A stretch of DNA of 64,000 nucleotides from Rhodocyclaceae bacterium (GTDB lineage: Bacteria > Pseudomonadota > Gammaproteobacteria > Burkholderiales > Rhodocyclaceae), in contig JACFMQ010000005.1 in assembly GCA_019455325.1 (NCBI GenBank), forward strand, positions 1 to 64,000, in the 5' to 3' direction. Under the pieces are notes generated by a model. It saw nothing but the letters and a program-made list of their open reading frames with translations. It was not told where the DNA came from and did no database searches. Within the stretch, counting starts at the first letter, position 1. Each line of letters opens with the position of its first letter. Shown piece by piece: positions 60,015 through 64,000 of the stretch. Both the position numbers and the translations under genes were made by a program.

Positions 60015-61234
60015 TCCGCCGTCGTGGCGCGGCGCCGGCCGGCGGCGACGAACCACAGGCCGGCGGCGACCTGCGCGGCGAGCAGCGCGGCGAAGACGAT
60101 GCGCAGCGCGTCGGCCGGACTGCGGCCGAGCTGCGTCAGCAGGTCGACGAGCAGACCCATGCCCCACTGCGCGCCGAAGGCGCCGGCGAAGACCAGCAGA
60201 TTGCAGGCGGTGGTCGCCCGGCCGGCCAGCGCCGGCGGGAAGCCGGCGGCGGTCAGCGCGTAGGCGAGCGTGCCGAAGCCGGCGCAGACGCCGTAGGCGA
60301 TCCACAGCGCGTGCGTCCACGGCAGCGCCTCGCCGGTGATCAGCGCCAGCATCAGCATCGACAGGCCGACGCCGGTGGCGAACAGCCGCACCGGCGGGAT
60401 GCCGCGGTGCGCCAGCCGCGTCGCCAGCAGGCCGATGCCGACGTAGGTGAACAGCATGGCGAAGTTCATCGCCGCCAGGTGGCCGGCGGCCTCGGCGCGT
60501 GTGTGGCCGTTCACCTGCATCAGCCAGACCGTCGACCACAGGCCCTGCACGGCCATGAAGCCGCCGGTCATGGTCAGGCCGAGCGGCGCGAAGCGCCAGA
60601 AGTGGCGGCTGGCGAAGACCTGGCGCACGCCGCGCCACTGCGCCGCAAAGCCTTCGCCGGCGGGCGCCGCGGCCGGCGCGTCGGCGATGCCGAAGAACAG
60701 CCAGGCGGCGGCGGCCAGCGTCGCCGCGGCGAGCAGCCAGAAGATCTCGCGCCAGCCGGCGAGCGCCAGCAGCGCCTCCAGCGGCGCCGTCGCCGCCAGC
60801 GCGCCGAGGCCGCCGGCGGTCATCATCCAGCCGGTCAGCGACGCCTGCCGGTCCGGCGGATACCACTGCGAAAAGGCCTTGAACGAGGCCATCAGGCAGG
60901 CCGAGACGCCGAGCCCGATCGCCGCCCGCGCCGCGGTCAGCCCGGGCAGGCCGTCGGCGAGCGCGAAGGCGGCGGCGCCGGCGGCGGCGACGAGGAGCAG
61001 CGCCGACTCGACGCGGCGCGCGCCGAAGCGGTCGAGCAGCATGCCGAGCGGCAGTTGCGCGAGGCAGAAGGCGAGCAGGTAGGCGCCGGTGAGCAGGCCG
61101 AGGTCGCCGGCGGAGAGGTCCAGCTCGCGCGCCAGCTCCGGGCCGATGACGGCGTTCGCCGTGCGGAAGAAATAGGAGATGAAGTAGGCCGCGGCGAACG
61201 GCAGCAGCAGGCGGGAGAGCGGCATCGGCGGCAC
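60011..61234 (-). CDS. major facilitator superfamily transporter
   Basis: This 407-residue inner-membrane carrier has about 12 helices. The MFS loop 2-3 motif is recognisable as PLGMLLDRFGARRVE. N-terminal FAAAYFISYFFRTANAVIGPELARELDLSAGDLGLLTGAY is common in transporters of the nitrate/sugar-phosphate-like branches, but the substrate cannot be assigned. It is the last gene of a minus-strand group (carbonic anhydrase, ROK, MOSC, MFS) with gaps of 8 nt or less or overlaps. Confidence 0.87.
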   Translation of the reverse strand: MPPMPLSRLLLPFAAAYFISYFFRTANAVIGPELARELDLSAGDLGLLTGAYLLAFCLAQLPLGMLLDRFGARRVESALLLVAAAGAAAFALADGLPGLTAARAAIGLGVSACLMASFKAFSQWYPPDRQASLTGWMMTAGGLGALAATAPLEALLALAGWREIFWLLAAATLAAAAWLFFGIADAPAAAPAGEGFAAQWRGVRQVFASRHFWRFAPLGLTMTGGFMAVQGLWSTVWLMQVNGHTRAEAAGHLAAMNFAMLFTYVGIGLLATRLAHRGIPPVRLFATGVGLSMLMLALITGEALPWTHALWIAYGVCAGFGTLAYALTAAGFPPALAGRATTACNLLVFAGAFGAQWGMGLLVDLLTQLGRSPADALRIVFAALLAAQVAAGLWFVAAGRRRATTAD

Positions 61235-61238
61235 GGCG

Positions 61239-61919
61239 TCAGCTCCGGCCCGTCGCGGCGTCGGGGTTGGCCGCCAGCCAGTCGAGGCGGTCGCGGATCT
61301 TCTTCGTCCAGGCCGGCGTCAGGCCGGGCGCGGCGGCCAGCGCGGCGAGCCCGTCGGCGTCCGGGCGGTGGTGGTGCCAGGCGGTCCACAGCGCGGCCAG
61401 CGTCACCGCGCCGGCCGGCCGCTCGACGAGCGCGAAGGCGTCGCCGGGCGCCGCCGCGCCCTCTTCCAGCACGCGGTAGTACCAGCCGGTGCGGCCGCTG
61501 TCGACGATGTGCCGGACCATGCCGGCGACGCCGTAGCGCGCGTCGATCTTCCAGCACGGCCGGCGCGGCTGGCTGACCTGCAGCAGCGCGCCGCCGACGC
61601 GGAAGACGTCGCCGACGCAGACCGTCGTCTCGTCGAGGCCGAAGGTCGACACGTTCTCGCCGATGCTGCCGACGACGAGCGCGTCGGCGATCTGCGGAAA
61701 GCGCTCGGCGAGCTTCGCGTAGTTCTCGCCGGCGTAGTGGTGCACCGCCTTCTCCGGGCCGCCGTGCACGCGCCGGTCGGCCTGCGCGTCGCCGGCCAGT
61801 CCGTCGCGCGCGATGCGCACCGGGCCGGCGAGCGGCTGCTTCCAGATGGCGCTGAACTGGCCCTCGTCGCCGATGTAGCGCGGCGTGCCGGTATAGAGCG
61901 TGACGGTCGGTGCGCTCAT
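61239..61919 (-). CDS. MOSC-domain protein (YiiM-like)
   Basis: This 226-residue protein has the MOSC fold, a sulfur/molybdenum-cofactor carrying domain. YiiM-type members reduce N-hydroxylated bases such as 6-hydroxylaminopurine. Visible are GLAGDAQADRRVHGGPEKAVHHYAGENY, GENVSTFGLDE and the candidate cofactor Cys in QPRRPCWKID. The start overlaps the ROK gene stop (ATGA), fixing it at 61919. Role in this organism is inferred from family. Confidence 0.85.
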   Translation of the reverse strand: MSAPTVTLYTGTPRYIGDEGQFSAIWKQPLAGPVRIARDGLAGDAQADRRVHGGPEKAVHHYAGENYAKLAERFPQIADALVVGSIGENVSTFGLDETTVCVGDVFRVGGALLQVSQPRRPCWKIDARYGVAGMVRHIVDSGRTGWYYRVLEEGAAAPGDAFALVERPAGAVTLAALWTAWHHHRPDADGLAALAAAPGLTPAWTKKIRDRLDWLAANPDAATGRS

Positions 61920-62818
61920 CGATCTTCCTCGGGCCACAGCCAGGCGGCGCCGCGCACGCCGGACGAATCGCCGTGCGCGTGCTTCGCCAGGCGGGTGGCG
62001 ATGCGGTCGGAGAAGACGTGCGGCGCCCACAGCCGCGGCACGTCAGCGTAGAGCCGGTCGACATTGGAGAGGCCGCCGCCGAGCACGATCACGTCCGGAT
62101 CGACGACGTTGATCACCGTTGCCAGCGCCTTCGCCAGCCGCGCCGCGTAGCGCGCGAGCGTCGCCGCGCAGGCGGCGTCGCCGGCATCGGCGCGCGCGGC
62201 GATGGTTTCCGGCGTCAACGTCTCGCCGGTGGCCGCGGCATGGTCGCGCGTCAGGCCGGGGCCGGAGAGCCAGGTCTCGACGCAGCCGGCGCGGCCGCAG
62301 TAGCACGGCGGCGCCGGCGTCTCGCTCGCGTCCGGCGCCGGCAGCGGGTTGTGTCCCCACTCGCCGGCGATGGCGTTGGCGCCGACGATGCTCCGGCCGT
62401 CGACGACCAGGCCGCCGCCGACGCCGGTGCCGAGGATGACGCCGAAGACCACCGCGGCGCCCGCGCCAGCGCCGTCCGTGGCCTCCGACAGCGCGAAGCA
62501 GTTGGCGTCGTTGGCCAGCCGCACCGGCCGTCGCAGCAGCGCCTCCAGGTCGTGCCGCAGCGCTTCCCCGATCAGGCAGGTGGAATTGGCGTTCTTGATG
62601 CGTCCGGTCGCTGCCGCTTCGGCGCCGGGCGTGCCGACGCCGACCGAGCCGCGCCGGCCGAGTTCGCGCTCGATGTCCGCGACCAGCGCGGCGACCGCCG
62701 CCAGCGTCGCCCGGTAGTCGCCGGCCGGCGTGGCGACGCGCCGGCGCGCCAGCTCGACGCGGCCGGCAAAGGCCGCCGCCTCGATCTTCGTGCCGCCGAG
62801 ATCGACGCCGATGCGCAT
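61916..62818 (-). CDS. ROK family sugar kinase
   Basis: This 300-residue kinase for a hexose such as fructose, glucose or N-acetylglucosamine has the phosphate motif DLGGTKIEAA (6-15), ANDANCFALSE, GTGVGGGLVVDG and GEWGHNPL with the catalytic Asp in the ANDAN region. The zinc-binding ROK motif is CYCGRAGCVET. Substrate specificity cannot be read. It is coupled to the MOSC gene by an ATGA overlap and lies 7 nt after the carbonic anhydrase gene. Confidence 0.88.
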   Translation of the reverse strand: MRIGVDLGGTKIEAAAFAGRVELARRRVATPAGDYRATLAAVAALVADIERELGRRGSVGVGTPGAEAAATGRIKNANSTCLIGEALRHDLEALLRRPVRLANDANCFALSEATDGAGAGAAVVFGVILGTGVGGGLVVDGRSIVGANAIAGEWGHNPLPAPDASETPAPPCYCGRAGCVETWLSGPGLTRDHAAATGETLTPETIAARADAGDAACAATLARYAARLAKALATVINVVDPDVIVLGGGLSNVDRLYADVPRLWAPHVFSDRIATRLAKHAHGDSSGVRGAAWLWPEEDR

Positions 62819-62825
62819 GCCGGGA

Positions 62826-63476
62826 TCAGGCCGCAGTGAGCGCCGCCAGCGCCTGCTCGTAGGTCGCCTGCACGGCGCCCGGCGCCTCGATCGTGACGCC
62901 GAGGTCGCGCACGATGCCGTCGGTGAGGCCGAAGATCCAGCCGTGGATGGCCAGCGTCTGGCCGCGGTTCCAGGCTTCCTGGACGACCGTCGTCTGGCAG
63001 ACGTTGAGCACCTGTTCGACGACGTTCAGCTCGCAAAGCCGGTCGATCACCGCTTTTTCGTCGGCGATCGCCGCCAGCATCGCGGCGTGCCGCTGCTTCA
63101 CGTCCTGGATGTGGCGCAGCCAGTTGTCGACCAGGCCGAGGCGCAGGTTCTGGTACGCCGCCCGGACGCCGCCGCAGCCGTAGTGGCCGACGACCAGTAT
63201 GTGCCTGACGCGCAGCGCATCGACGCCGTACTGCAGCACGGAAAGACAGTTGAGATCGCTGTGCACCACCTGGTTGGCGACGTTGCGATGCACGAAGACC
63301 TCGCCCGGCAGCAGGCCGGCGATCTGGTTCGCCGGCACGCGCGAATCGGAGCAGCCGATCCACAGGTATTCGGGCGCCTGCAGGCGGGAGAGGCGCTGGA
63401 AGAAGTCGGGGTCGTCCTTGCGGATCGCCTCGGACCAGGCGCGGTTGTTCTCGAACAGGTGCTGGAGGCCGGACAT
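62826..63476 (-). CDS. can: beta-class carbonic anhydrase
   Basis: It interconverts CO2 and bicarbonate using zinc. It has 216 residues. The ligands are Cys42, Asp44 (in CSDSRVPAN), His98 and Cys101 (HYGCGGVRAA), all present; Asp44-Arg46 forms the usual catalytic dyad. Start 63476 (MSGLQHLFENNRAW) matches family N-termini; an ATG ten codons upstream is possible, and neither has a clear ribosome-binding site. Confidence 0.94.
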   Translation of the reverse strand: MSGLQHLFENNRAWSEAIRKDDPDFFQRLSRLQAPEYLWIGCSDSRVPANQIAGLLPGEVFVHRNVANQVVHSDLNCLSVLQYGVDALRVRHILVVGHYGCGGVRAAYQNLRLGLVDNWLRHIQDVKQRHAAMLAAIADEKAVIDRLCELNVVEQVLNVCQTTVVQEAWNRGQTLAIHGWIFGLTDGIVRDLGVTIEAPGAVQATYEQALAALTAA

Positions 63477-63535
63477 GACATGGGGCGGGATGTTGCGACG
63501 CGGCATTCTACCGCAGCCGCCGGCGCCCGCCGGCC

Positions 63536-64000
63536 TCAGACGCGGGCGGCGACGCCGCGCACGTGGCCGAGCGCGCTGGTCGAGGTCTTGATCACCGCGC
63601 CGCCGGCCTCCATCAGCAGCGAGAACAGGTTGCGCTCGGAGTACAGGCAGACCGGCCCGGCGAGGCCGTAGCGCTCGGCCAGCGCCGGCGCCACCGGCGC
63701 GAAGCGCTCGCCGACCAGCTTGCCGCCGTCGGCATAGTGGTCGCCGAGCTCGGAATGGATGCCGTAGAGCGAGAGGAACAGCTTGCCGCCGATGCGCAGG
63801 CGCGTCATGCGGCGCCGCAGCGCCTGCCGCGCCTCGTCGTAGCGCAGGGCGCACAGCGTGCGCTGGTCGAGGATCAGGTCGAAGGGTTCGAGCGGCAGCG
63901 GCGCCTGCGGGTCGGCGACGCCGGCCGCCGGCAGTTGCGCGATGTCGACGTGCGGCGGCGCCGGCCGGTCGGAGAGGAGCAGCACGCGGGCGCCGGCCTC
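63536..64000 (-). CDS. SAM-dependent methyltransferase-like protein (partial, N-terminus beyond window)
   Basis: The 3' 154 codons of a gene that enters from the right edge. The visible part looks like the second half of a class I methyltransferase: EAGARVLLLSDRP as strand 2, PFDLILDQRTLCAL as strand 4 and LRIGGKLFLSLYGIHSEL as strand 5. The SAM-binding glycine loop would lie outside the window, so the enzyme class is tentative and the substrate unknown. It ends 60 nt before the carbonic anhydrase start and may share its transcript. Confidence 0.65.
   Translation of the reverse strand, partial: EAGARVLLLSDRPAPPHVDIAQLPAAGVADPQAPLPLEPFDLILDQRTLCALRYDEARQALRRRMTRLRIGGKLFLSLYGIHSELGDHYADGGKLVGERFAPVAPALAERYGLAGPVCLYSERNLFSLLMEAGGAVIKTSTSALGHVRGVAARV

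Overview
The window comes from a high-GC proteobacterial chromosome, most likely a betaproteobacterium and probably Rhodocyclales. That is inferred from the gene order (atp operon, parBA-rsmG-mnmG, ahpCF, mnmE-yidC-yidD-rnpA-rpmH, dnaA-dnaN-gyrB, topB-smg-dprA-LysM, def-fmt-htpX, rsmB-ntrYX-trkAH, hemE-priA) and from the strong G/C third-position bias; no database search was possible. This is the replication-origin region. Left of about 22.5 kb nearly all housekeeping genes run on the minus strand, and dnaA-dnaN-gyrB run on the plus strand, so both arms are read away from the rpmH/dnaA/dnaN junction. DnaA-box matches and low-GC gaps lie at that junction, and three parS sites lie 8-18 kb to its right.

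Layout. 1-5.6 kb: F1Fo ATP synthase operon (atpD is cut by the window edge, atpC lies outside), with a good sigma70 promoter before atpI. 5.6-9.8 kb: parB, parA, rsmG, mnmG. 9.9-13.1 kb: a ComB-like phosphatase gene, then ahpF and ahpC with a structured gap between them and an OxyR operator upstream. 13.1-18.7 kb: a membrane GGDEF-EAL protein, a CheY-TPR protein and a TauE/SafE permease. 18.7-22.5 kb: mnmE, yidC, yidD, rnpA, rpmH. 22.5-28 kb: the dnaA control region, dnaA, candidate oriC, dnaN, gyrB. 28-33 kb: CHASE-GGDEF, DUF1857, rsuA, a DsrE-like protein, oxyR, dps. 33-38.2 kb: topB, smg, dprA, a LysM protein. 38.4-42.8 kb: def, fmt, htpX (with a sigma32-type promoter), an S1/P1 nuclease whose last codons contain two parS sites, and a CDF transporter. 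42.8-53.3 kb: rsmB, DUF4390, ntrY, a degenerate ntrX, trkA, trkH, a wHTH-nucleotidyltransferase/HEPN pair, hemE. 53.3-64 kb: a low-GC gap with DnaA-box matches, priA, two more diguanylate cyclases around an EF-hand-like protein, a PsiF-like peptide, an MFS carrier, MOSC, ROK kinase, carbonic anhydrase, and a cut-off methyltransferase-like gene.

How they work together. Most of the window is core machinery: energy, translation, replication initiation, segregation and membrane insertion. Two regulatory layers lie over it. One is an oxidative-stress set: OxyR has cysteines at exactly 199 and 208, Dps is next door, and ahpC carries a perfect OxyR half-operator. The other is cyclic-di-GMP signalling, with four GGDEF proteins that have different sensory inputs. 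The least ordinary items are the parS pair inside a nuclease gene, the NtrX homologue that has lost the AAA+ catalytic motifs, the terminator-like hairpin at the start of the dnaA leader, and the MNT/HEPN pair inserted between trkH and hemE.
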